Assembly: GCA_963726775.1 (NCBI GenBank)
Contig: CAVSDL010000001.1
Location: 868,001 to 932,000 of the forward strand
Direction: 5' to 3'
Origin: CAIWHR01 sp963726775
Lineage (GTDB): Bacteria > Pseudomonadota > Gammaproteobacteria > Burkholderiales > Casimicrobiaceae
DNA: 64,000 nt
How positions within the stretch are numbered: position 1 is the first letter of the stretch; every line of letters begins with the position of its first letter. Shown here in pieces: positions 8,223 through 17,410 of the stretch. The notes under the pieces were generated by a model that was given only the letters and a program-made list of their open reading frames with translations, did no database searches and was not told the origin of the DNA. The position numbers were made by a program, and so were the translations under genes.

Positions 8223-10733
8223 ATGAGACCTCACACGATCTCCATTGCCATCATGCTCGCCGCGGCAACGCTGCCGGGCGTCCCTGTCGCGGCATTCGCG
8301 CAATCTGCGCCGGCGGCCCCGGCCGCAACGTCAGCCATTCCGGCCGATCCGTGGCCGCGGGTCGTCGACCTCTCGAACGGCCAGGTGCTGGTCTACCAGC
8401 CGCAGGTCAACAAATGGGTCGACAACCAGATCGACTTCCGCGCCGCGCTCGCCATCAAACCCGCGGGCGCGAAGGACGAGACGTTCGGCGTGATCTTTGC
8501 GACAGCGCGCACGCAGGTCGACAAGATCGCCCGCACGGTGGTGTTCGAGAACCTGAAGATCTCGAAGATCGACTTCCCGTCATTGCCGAACCGCGGCAGC
8601 GCCTACGCCACCGAGTTGCAGGTCGAGTTCGCCAAGACCATCCGCACGATAGCGCTCGATCGGCTCCAGTCATCGCTTGCGCTGGCGGGTATCAAGCCGC
8701 CCACGGTTCCGGTGCAGAACACGCCGCCGCAGGTGTTCGTCAGCTACTCGCCGGCGATCCTGGTGCCGATTGACGGGTCCCCCGTGTTGAAGCCCGTGTC
8801 CGGCGACTCGAGATTCAAGCGCGTCATCAACACCCGCGCGCTGATCCTGCAGGGCGGATTCGAGCAGAATTTCTACATGCACGTCTACGATGGCTGGATG
8901 TCGTCGAGTTCGATCACCGGCCCGTGGGCGCAATCGTTCTTCAAGCCGGTCGGCATGGTGGACGTGGCGCAGCAGCTCGCCAAGAGCGGCGCCGTCGACA
9001 TGCTCGACGGCGGCCCCAAGGCCAATCCCAAGCCGTCGCTTGCCAACGGCGCCCCGGCGATCTACACGTCGCAGGTCCCCACGGAACTCATCGTGTTCAA
9101 GGGTCAACCGGACTTCGTGCCGATCGTCGGCACGCAGCTCCTGTGGGCGTCGAACACCACCAGCGACGTGCTGATCAACACCGCCAACAACAACTATTAC
9201 GTGCTGCTCGCCGGCCGCTGGTTCTCGTCGGGCAATCTCGCCGGACCGTGGACGTTCGTCGCCAGCGACGCGCTGCCGGCGGATTTCGCGCGTATTCCCG
9301 CGCAATCGCTCGCGGGCGCCGTGCTGCCGACGGTCGCGGGCACGCCGCAGGCGCAGGAAGCGGTCATCGAGAATTCGATCCCGCAGACGGCTACGGTGCC
9401 CCTCAAGAACGGGCCGAAGTTCACGCCGAATTTCGACGGCCCGCCGCAATATTCGAAGGTAGCCGGCACGCCGCTTTCCTACGTCACCAATTCGTCCGAA
9501 CCGGTGATCCAGGTCGATGGGAACACCTACTATGCGGTGACGGCCGGCGTCTGGTTCACCGCGACGAGATTGACCGGGCCGTGGGTCGTCGCGACTTCGG
9601 TGCCGGCGGTGATCTACACGATACCGCCATCGTCGCCGATCTATTACGTGACCTACGTGCGCATCTACGAGGCGACGCCGCAGTACGTCTACGTCGGGTA
9701 CACCCCGGGTTATCTCGGCACCGTGGTGGTGCCGTACGGAACCGTCGTCTACGGCACCGGCTACGTCTACGCGCCGTGGGTGGGCAGCGTGTGGTACGCG
9801 ACGCCCTACACCTACGGCGTCGCCGCGGCGCCGATCTACAACCCGTATGTCGGCTATACGTTCGGCTTCGCGATGGGACTCGCCACCGCCGCGTGGATGG
9901 AGCCCTACTGGGGCGGGGCCTATTACCATCCCGGTTATTGGGGCGGCTATGGATGCTGCGCTTCCGCCAGCGCCAACGTATATGGCCACTGGGGCAGCAC
10001 CACCTATTCCGGCACGCGGTCCTGGTATGCAGGCGGCGGCGTTGCCGGCACCACGGCGAGCGGGAGCTACTACAACAGCCGCACCGGAACCTCGGGCACC
10101 TACAATGCCGGGCGCCAGTACAACGCGTACACGGGCAATGCGACGCGCGGCTATGACCGCACCGTGAACACTGCGGCAGGCGGCTCGGGCGACGTCGCGC
10201 GTGCCGGCAACTACAACACGTACACCGGACAGCGCTCCACCGCCAATGCCGCGTCGGGCACGACGGCTGGCGGCAGCTCGTACAATCGTGCCGGCGCGAC
10301 GACCGCGGGCCCGGAGGGCGCCGCCCATGCCGGTGGCGGTTCCACGTACAACGCGAAGACCGGGCAGACCAACACCTGGAGCACGGCATCCGTCGGAAAC
10401 AATCACTACGCCGATGTCAACGGCAACACCTATCACAATGACGGCAGCGGCTGGCAGCAGCATTCGGCTGGAGGCTGGGGCAGCGCCTCCGGTGATTCGT
10501 CGTGGGCGGACAAGGAATCGCAGGCCCGCAGCACAGGTGACGACAGGTCCGGCGGCTTCTCGGAAGGTGGCTTCGCAAGCCGCTTCAACGGTGGCGGCGG
10601 TTTTGGCGGGGGCGACCATTTCGGTGGCGGGGGCTTTGGTGGCGGAGGCTTCGGCGGCGGCGGCTTCGGCGGGCGTTTCGGCGGTGGCGGGGGCTTCGGT
10701 GGCGGTGGCTTCCGCGGCGGAGGCCGGCGCTGA
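8223..10733 (+). CDS. Large secreted/envelope protein with Tyr-rich middle and Gly-rich tail, unknown function
   Basis: The 836-residue protein has an N-terminal signal peptide ending near VAAFAQSAP. Residues 40-400 contain two or three imperfect modules with the pattern NNYYVLLAGRWF...LAGPWTFVA and GNTYYAVTAGVWF...LTGPWVVA. A segment of about 130 residues is exceptionally Tyr-rich (PQYVYVGYTPGYLGTVVVPY). The C-terminal 230 residues are Gly/Ser/Thr/Asn-rich, with repeated SYYNSRTG or TYNAKTGQT units. The protein ends in a GGGFGGG tail finishing in GGGRR. I know similar large predicted envelope proteins in proteobacteria but no defined function. The low-complexity tail is encoded by a repetitive GC-rich tract at about 10590-10730. 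Confidence 0.75.
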   Translation: MRPHTISIAIMLAAATLPGVPVAAFAQSAPAAPAATSAIPADPWPRVVDLSNGQVLVYQPQVNKWVDNQIDFRAALAIKPAGAKDETFGVIFATARTQVDKIARTVVFENLKISKIDFPSLPNRGSAYATELQVEFAKTIRTIALDRLQSSLALAGIKPPTVPVQNTPPQVFVSYSPAILVPIDGSPVLKPVSGDSRFKRVINTRALILQGGFEQNFYMHVYDGWMSSSSITGPWAQSFFKPVGMVDVAQQLAKSGAVDMLDGGPKANPKPSLANGAPAIYTSQVPTELIVFKGQPDFVPIVGTQLLWASNTTSDVLINTANNNYYVLLAGRWFSSGNLAGPWTFVASDALPADFARIPAQSLAGAVLPTVAGTPQAQEAVIENSIPQTATVPLKNGPKFTPNFDGPPQYSKVAGTPLSYVTNSSEPVIQVDGNTYYAVTAGVWFTATRLTGPWVVATSVPAVIYTIPPSSPIYYVTYVRIYEATPQYVYVGYTPGYLGTVVVPYGTVVYGTGYVYAPWVGSVWYATPYTYGVAAAPIYNPYVGYTFGFAMGLATAAWMEPYWGGAYYHPGYWGGYGCCASASANVYGHWGSTTYSGTRSWYAGGGVAGTTASGSYYNSRTGTSGTYNAGRQYNAYTGNATRGYDRTVNTAAGGSGDVARAGNYNTYTGQRSTANAASGTTAGGSSYNRAGATTAGPEGAAHAGGGSTYNAKTGQTNTWSTASVGNNHYADVNGNTYHNDGSGWQQHSAGGWGSASGDSSWADKESQARSTGDDRSGGFSEGGFASRFNGGGGFGGGDHFGGGGFGGGGFGGGGFGGRFGGGGGFGGGGFRGGGRR

Positions 10734-10966
10734 GCCACGCGGCAGAACGCCCGGCCATTTCTGACAGAGCTCGAAACAGGATGCGCTAGAATCACGGCGC
10801 GCCAGCGACACACCCCGTCCGTGCGGCAGGCACGTCGGGTCCTGAGCAACGGACCGATCGCAAAGGTTCGGGAACGATTGCCCGCCACACACCCACACCT
10901 CGCCGGCACAGGCGTGTCAGAATCAAATCTTTTATTTCTATCGGTACCCTTAGAGGAAAACCAAAA

Positions 10967-11305
10967 ATGTCATCCGCACGTTCGTTGTTCCTGGCAGTTT
11001 TCGCGGCGCTCACCGTCATCGGATGCCAGACGGCCCAGCAAGTGATGGATGGCCTGCAGCCGCAGGCCATCAGCGTCGCCACGCGCCGCGGCCAGTTCGA
11101 GATGAACTGCCCGGTCGCAACGGGCCAGCTCATCTCGCGTACCGAAGTGCAGCCGGTCATCATGAATCCGCGGTGGGGCGGCGTCATACGCGCGGAATAC
11201 ACGGTCGGCGTCGCGGGATGCGGACAGCGGGGAACGTACCTCGTCATCTGTCCGGAAGACGGCTCCGGATGTTTCGCGGCGGGCGCGCGCAACGAAATCC
11301 GCTGA
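10967..11305 (+). CDS. Small lipoprotein of unknown function
   Basis: This is a 112-residue protein with a lipoprotein signal peptide. After MSSARSLFLAVFAALTVIGC the lipobox Cys is residue 20. The mature part has four cysteines (MNCPV, AGCGQ, VICPE, GCFAA) that could form two disulphides, and I recognise no domain. An AGAGG ribosome site lies about 12 nt before the ATG. A TAGAAT hexamer at 10787-10792 may be a -10 element, which would give a long leader. It was most likely placed in the outer membrane; function unknown. Confidence 0.75.
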   Translation: MSSARSLFLAVFAALTVIGCQTAQQVMDGLQPQAISVATRRGQFEMNCPVATGQLISRTEVQPVIMNPRWGGVIRAEYTVGVAGCGQRGTYLVICPEDGSGCFAAGARNEIR

Positions 11306-11469
11306 AGTCGGGACGGATCGACGCATTCTCGCGGGCGCCCGGCTGCTTGATCGAAATCCGGCGCGGGCGCACACGGGCCCGCGTCGTCGCCTACCCGTCC
11401 TTAGCGGCGGCACGCGGTATGCACGGTCGCTTGCGCGCCGCGCTGCCCCATTTCCCCAGGAGGCAAGGA

Positions 11470-12291
11470 ATGGAAAATCGCTGGCCGCCCCTCGTCGCGG
11501 CGCTGGTCGTTGCGTTGTTCGCGTACGCTGCGGCGGCCCCCGCGCTTGCCGAGCTGAGCGCCGTAGAGCTCGCCAAGCTCGCGCAGAACCCGGTCGGCAA
11601 CCTGATCAGCGTGCCGTTCCAGAACGACACCAACTTCAACTACGGACCGGAGAAGGGCACGCAGAACGTGCTCAACATCCAGCCGGTGATTCCGATCGAG
11701 GTGAACGCGGACTGGAACATCATCACCCGGACTATTCTGCCGGTGATCTCGATGCCCTCGCTCGCGACCGGCGACAGCCGCACCAACGGCATCGGCGATC
11801 TGCAGATGACCGCCTTCCTGTCGCCGGGAAAGCCCGGCGCGTGGATCTGGGGGCTGGGTGCGATCGCGCAGGCGCCCACGCACAGCAACAGCGAGCTGGG
11901 CAACGACCACTGGGGCCTGGGGCCGTCGTTCGTCGTGCTGCACCTCGAGAAGGGCAGCCCCTGGGTCTACGGTGTGCTGATGAACAACGTCTGGTCGGTC
12001 GGGGGCGGCAATGGATCGCCGTCGTACAACAACGGCTTGATTCAGCCTTTCGTCAACTACAACTTCGAGGCGGGCTTCTACCTCACCACTGCGCCCATCC
12101 TCACGGTCGACTGGAAGGCCGAAAGCGGCCAGCAGTGGACCGTGCCTCTGGGCGGCGGCGTCGGCAAGATATTTCACCTGGGCAAGCTGCCGGTGAACGC
12201 GCAGCTGTCGGCGTACTACAACGTCGTCAAGCCCGACTACGGGCCGAATTGGCAGCTGCGCGCACAAATCCAGTTCATGTTTCCGAAATAG
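11470..12291 (+). CDS. Outer-membrane 'neuromedin U'-like beta-barrel protein
   Basis: The 273-residue protein has a signal peptide (cleavage likely after ALA at about residue 27) and alternating beta-strand sequence. The N-terminal LAKLAQNPVGNLISVPFQND and the downstream INGIGDLQMTAFLSP-type segment are characteristic of proteins often annotated 'neuromedin U' or transporter. These are probable outer-membrane barrels of unknown substrate. The C-terminal residue pattern QIQFMFPK fits a barrel end. A perfect AGGAGG lies 6 nt before the ATG at 11470, which decides this start over an earlier one. It could be monocistronic. Confidence 0.8.
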   Translation: MENRWPPLVAALVVALFAYAAAAPALAELSAVELAKLAQNPVGNLISVPFQNDTNFNYGPEKGTQNVLNIQPVIPIEVNADWNIITRTILPVISMPSLATGDSRTNGIGDLQMTAFLSPGKPGAWIWGLGAIAQAPTHSNSELGNDHWGLGPSFVVLHLEKGSPWVYGVLMNNVWSVGGGNGSPSYNNGLIQPFVNYNFEAGFYLTTAPILTVDWKAESGQQWTVPLGGGVGKIFHLGKLPVNAQLSAYYNVVKPDYGPNWQLRAQIQFMFPK

Positions 12292-12440
12292 CCGCTGCGC
12301 CTCGCGGAGCACCAGGCCGCGCTGTAGATCCGCTGCATTGCATTCCAGTTCCTCGATCGCCGATCGACGCGGCATCGACGTTGCTCGCGAACAACTGCGC
12401 CGCTTGCCGGGTGCGACGCTTCGGCGTAACGTGACTCCTG

Positions 12441-12568
12441 ACGCTAGGGGTCCTTCCCGCGACGCGGGACGGTGAGAGCACACCCTTGGTACCTGTACGG
12501 ATAATGCCGGCGCAGGGAAGCGTAGCCAGTCTCCTCGCTCCCCGCGCCCTCACGCCCGAGGAGCTTCC
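12441..12568 (+). promoter_or_regulatory. TPP riboswitch with anti-Shine-Dalgarno stem, upstream of thiC
   Basis: The THI-element core is present at 12443-12524: GGGGTCC at the 5' side, a GGTGAGAGCACACCC segment, then ACCTGTACGGATAATGCCG and the closing GCAGGGAAGC. This is the usual thiamine-pyrophosphate aptamer. Downstream, CTCCTCG (12531-12537) is exactly complementary to CGAGGAG (12557-12563), which contains the thiC ribosome-binding site. The visible expression platform therefore looks translational: TPP binding would free the anti-SD arm to mask the SD. The aptamer is seen directly; the switching model is inference. Confidence 0.92.
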
Positions 12569-14448
<1,880 letters not shown>

Positions 14449-14452
<4 letters not shown>

Positions 14453-15093
14453 ATCCGCCCAAGCCACGCTCGGTGGGCGGGCGTCGGCCGGCAACGGGTG
14501 GCGCTGCCCCGAAGCCCGCAGGCGCAGCGGACCCGACACTGCGCCTGCGCGTAACGCTGCTCCATGTCGAGCCCGCGGTCTGGCGCGAAGTGCTCGTGCC
14601 CGTCGATCTGACGTTTGCGCAGTTGCACAACGTCCTGCAAGCCGCGATGGGCTGGGAGGATTGCCACCTGCACGAATTCGAGGTCGGCGAAATGCATATC
14701 GGCCTTCCCGCTCCGAAGGACTTCTTTGCCGGAGACCGGCCGCTGCTCGACGAACGCAAGACCCGTCTCGGTGACGTGCTCGATGGTCGCCGCAAGCTTC
14801 GCTACTGGTACGACTTCGGCGACGATTGGTGGCACGAGATCGCGATCCGGAACGGCGCTGCGGACGAGGGTAGTGGACCGTGTTTGCTTGCCGGTGAGGG
14901 CGCGTGCCCGCCCGAAGATTGTGGTGGGCCATACGGTTACGCGGAGTTGCTGCAGGTCCTGGCCAACCCGAAACACCCGGAGCATCGCGAGCTGCGCGAA
15001 TGGGCCGGCGATTTCGATCCGCAGCGATTCGATTTCGAGCGTGCAGCGAAGGCCGTAGCCAAGGCGATCAGACGTACGAGCGCCCGCAAGTAG
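14449..15093 (+). CDS. Plasmid pRiA4b ORF-3 family protein
   Basis: The 214-residue protein has a basic Ala/Pro-rich N-terminus, then the family domain from about residue 25. Characteristic segments are LRVTLLHVEPAVWREVLVP, FAQLHNVLQAAMGWEDCHLH, YWYDFGDDWWHEI and CPPEDCGGPYGY. The family is common on plasmids and mobile DNA and its biochemical role is not established. Its ATG overlaps the thiC stop by four bases, so it may be expressed with thiC. It borders the toxin islet at 15.1-17.3 kb, and I infer it belongs with that acquired DNA rather than with thiamine synthesis. Confidence 0.88.
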
Positions 15094-15126
15094 ATCGGCG
15101 GGGGTCCTCGGTCCGCTCCTGCCGGT

Positions 15127-15510
15127 TCAGCGTCGTTGCGCGTGCTTGCGAATCCAGGTGGCGAAGGTCGATTCGTCGATTTCGCCGGCCGCGACGGCGA
15201 GCATCGTCAATGTGGCGTCCGACTGCGTCGCGTGGAGGCGATAACCATTGAGCGTCAGGAACAGGCCGGCCGCGAGAAAAGCGGCGCGCTTGTGCCCGTC
15301 AATGAATGGGTGATTCTTGGCAAGGCCGACGTCATACGATGCCGCAAGGTCGGCAAGATCCGGTTTCCCGTAGACGGCCAGATTCCTGGGGCGCGCGAGC
15401 GCCGATTCAAGCAGGCCCTCGTCGCGCAACCCCGAGCTTCCGCCATGCTCGGCCAGGCTTTCGTCATGGAGCAACGTGAGCGCTTGCCGGTCGACCCAGC
15501 GCCAACTCAT
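15127..15510 (-). CDS. doc: Doc-type toxin (Fic fold) of a type II toxin-antitoxin pair
   Basis: The 127-residue protein matches death-on-curing toxins: LLHDESLAEHGGSSGLRDEG near the N-terminus and the Fic-fold motif HPFIDGHKRAAF at about residues 66-77. Doc proteins phosphorylate EF-Tu in the P1 system and stall translation. The catalytic His and the Lys-Arg pair are intact, so it could be active. The start overlaps the stop of the AbrB-type antitoxin by four bases, the usual antitoxin-first order. P1 Doc pairs with Phd; the partner here is of the AbrB/MazE type instead. The call is strong on motif and context. Confidence 0.92.
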   Translation of the reverse strand: MSWRWVDRQALTLLHDESLAEHGGSSGLRDEGLLESALARPRNLAVYGKPDLADLAASYDVGLAKNHPFIDGHKRAAFLAAGLFLTLNGYRLHATQSDATLTMLAVAAGEIDESTFATWIRKHAQRR

Positions 15511-15731
15511 TTCGCGAGTTCGTGGAACGTGTCGCGATATTCCCGCATGAATTCGCGGCCCGCCTCGATCTGCTCGGCAAGCGCCGGATCATAGGGCGTC
15601 AACACATAGCCGGACGGGGTTTCGGTGACGAAGACGGATTGCCCCTTTTCCAGCTTGAGGCGGTTGAGCATTTCCTTCGGCAGGATGACGCCGACCGAAT
15701 TGCCGATTTGGGTGAGTTTGAGAGCGAACAT
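15507..15731 (-). CDS. AbrB/MazE-family antitoxin
   Basis: This 74-residue protein begins with a swapped-hairpin DNA-binding domain (LKLTQIGNSVGVILPKEMLN, residues 4-23). The C-terminal part EQIEAGREFMREYRDTFHEL is the likely toxin-neutralising helix. A GGAGG site precedes the ATG. It overlaps the doc gene by four bases. An AT-rich palindrome 15 bp upstream (15746-15764) overlaps the probable promoter and is the expected site of autorepression. It should bind and inactivate the Doc protein; this is known for related pairs and inferred here. Confidence 0.9.
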   Translation of the reverse strand: MFALKLTQIGNSVGVILPKEMLNRLKLEKGQSVFVTETPSGYVLTPYDPALAEQIEAGREFMREYRDTFHELAK

Positions 15732-15745
15732 CGACCACCTCCGAC

Positions 15746-15764
15746 GTTATAACATAAGTTATAA
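15746..15764 (-). promoter_or_regulatory. Palindromic operator/promoter of the AbrB-Doc operon
   Basis: TTATAAC-ATAA-GTTATAA is a perfect 7-4-7 inverted repeat at 15747-15764. It also reads as two GTTATAA copies 12 bp apart. It is a conspicuous AT-rich island directly upstream of the antitoxin start and contains TATAAC-like -10 sequence. The position suggests an operator for the AbrB-type antitoxin. Confidence 0.65.
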
Positions 15765-15900
15765 TAAACGAGCTAAACCTCACCGTCAATTCGATTCGGG
15801 TTCGGCCCTACGCGGAGCGATGGAGACATGCCGCCCCTGCTCTTGAGGATCGGCGTCCGTTTCGGGAAGTAAGCAAAGGGCATTTGCAATCCTCGGGCTT

Positions 15901-15950
15901 CTTTGAAAGAATTGGTATTTGTATTTTCAAAGCGCCGCAAGCTTTGAAAG
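15901..15950 (+). repeat. Three copies of CTTTGAAAG upstream of the Fic gene
   Basis: CTTTGAAAG occurs at 15901-15909 and again at 15942-15950, with the inverted near-copy TTTTCAAAG between them at 15924-15932. The last copy ends 24 bp before the Fic start codon at 15975. The arrangement resembles a repeated operator. The Fic protein carries its own C-terminal winged helix, so autoregulation is a reasonable inference. Confidence 0.5.
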
Positions 15951-15974
15951 CCCGCCTTCAGTTGGGAGACCGCA

Positions 15975-17144
15975 TTGAAACCTGAGCACCTGACCCCCAA
16001 GGCCGCCGGCCGATTGGTCATGACGCCGCCGGGGTTTTTCGCCTTCATCCCCAATCGATTGCCGCCCAACCTCGTCTACTCCGCCGAACTGGTTCGACTC
16101 CTGTCGACGGCCGATGCGGCCCTGTCCGAGCTGTCGGGACGAGGGTCGGTCCTGCCGAACCCTCACATCCTGATAGCGCCGTACGTCCGACGCGAGGCGG
16201 TGCTGTCATCACGCATCGAGGGCACCCAGGCCACGCTCTCGGATCTCTTGATCGACGAATTGGGTGCAGACGCCGTGGCGCCGCGGCCACTGCCAAACGA
16301 TGTCATCGAAGTCCGCAATTATGTCGTCGCACTCGAATATGGCATGGCACGTCTGTCGACGTTGCCTTTGTCGTTGCGGCTTGTCCGCGAACTGCATGAT
16401 CGCCTGATGCGTGGTGTGCGCGGTGATCACGCCACTCCGGGCGAGTTCCGGCGGTCGCAGAACTGGATCGGACCCGCGGGCAGCACGCCAGTGAGTGCGC
16501 CCTATGTGCCGCCGCCCGTTGTCGAGATGAACGAGTTGCTCGACGACTGGGAGCGCTTTCTTCACGACCGCGATTCATTCCCCGATCTGATTCAGACCGC
16601 CATCATGCACGCCCAATTCGAGGCGATACACCCATTCCTCGACGGCAATGGCCGGGTCGGCCGTCTGCTCATTACCCTCTTCCTCATCGAGCGCCGCCGT
16701 TTGCAGGAGCCCTTGTTGTACCTCTCGGCATTCATCGAGGCGAATCGCAACGACTACTACGAACTGTTACAACGAGTACACACCCATGGCGATTGGGATG
16801 GTTGGCTCAGGTACTTTCTCACCGGCGTCGTAGAGATCGCAACGGAAGGCTCCCAACGGGCCGAGGCGTTGCTCGCCATGCGCGACCGGTTGCGCGCCGA
16901 CCTCATCAAGAAACCCCGTGCCGCCGCGCTGATCGATCACCTTTTCGAGAATCCCTATATCACCGTCGCGCGGGCGGCTCGCCTGCTCGAGGTGACGAAT
17001 CCGACCGCGCGGAATGCGGTGGAAGCATTGGTGGGACATGGAGTCCTCGTGGAGCAGAGTGGTCGACTGTGGGGCAAGGTCTACCTGGCGAGACCGATTC
17101 TCGACGCGATCGAGAGCCGGGAAATCGCCGGGCCAGAGGGGTGA
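15975..17144 (+). CDS. Class II Fic protein with C-terminal winged helix
   Basis: Fic proteins transfer AMP to target proteins. The 389-residue product has a Fic_N region and the inhibitory alpha-inh motif SSRIEGTQ at about residues 77-84; the Glu holds the enzyme inactive. The catalytic loop HPFLDGNGRVGR is at about residues 218-229 with the canonical His and both Arg. After the Fic core, residues 300-389 form a winged-helix-like module (YITVARAARLLEVTNPTARN). This layout matches self-inhibited Fic proteins that also regulate transcription. It lies next to the Doc/AbrB pair, so two Fic-fold proteins occur within 2 kb. All active-site residues look intact; the target is unknown. Confidence 0.93.
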   Translation: MKPEHLTPKAAGRLVMTPPGFFAFIPNRLPPNLVYSAELVRLLSTADAALSELSGRGSVLPNPHILIAPYVRREAVLSSRIEGTQATLSDLLIDELGADAVAPRPLPNDVIEVRNYVVALEYGMARLSTLPLSLRLVRELHDRLMRGVRGDHATPGEFRRSQNWIGPAGSTPVSAPYVPPPVVEMNELLDDWERFLHDRDSFPDLIQTAIMHAQFEAIHPFLDGNGRVGRLLITLFLIERRRLQEPLLYLSAFIEANRNDYYELLQRVHTHGDWDGWLRYFLTGVVEIATEGSQRAEALLAMRDRLRADLIKKPRAAALIDHLFENPYITVARAARLLEVTNPTARNAVEALVGHGVLVEQSGRLWGKVYLARPILDAIESREIAGPEG

Positions 17145-17170
17145 AACGCCTGATTCGCAGTTCCCGATAC

Positions 17171-17323
17171 TCCATCCTCGTTCCGGGGATTGACGGTGAT
17201 GACGAGAAGATCGGGTTCGTCGTTGCTGATTGCAACGACCACTGCCAGCTGCCGCCCGGCGCAGTAGCGCTCCAACCTGCATTCCAGCGAGCCGCGCCGC
17301 GTTGACCGTTGCGGCCGTGGCAC
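17171..17323 (-). pseudogene. Possible DUF4258-like toxin remnant
   Basis: On the minus strand just behind the Fic gene, a short frame encodes GRQLAVVVAISNDEPDLLVI followed by TVNPRNED. This resembles the C-terminal half of DUF4258 proteins, small toxin-like proteins whose tails read like 'GRxLxVVVAxDxxxxxVVITVY'. The N-terminal helix expected of the family is missing, and the frame runs on into the antisense of fic without a natural end. I infer a broken gene left in this toxin islet. The resemblance is short. Confidence 0.35.
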
Positions 17324-17410
17324 TATAGCCCGGGCGGCAAGGATTCGGCGCTGCCCGAAATGGGCGACAATTCATCTGTCGCCCATCTGCCCCGCACGTC
17401 GCTCATCGCC

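Noticed and set aside
10590..10730. Short GGTGGCGG-type tandem DNA repeats considered as a CRISPR or satellite array
   Set aside because: They encode the Gly-rich protein tail in frame, have no unique spacers and stop with the gene.
8670..10898. 742-codon minus-strand frame opposite the Gly-rich envelope protein
   Set aside because: The sequence is low-complexity shadow; the plus strand has signal peptide and repeated modules.
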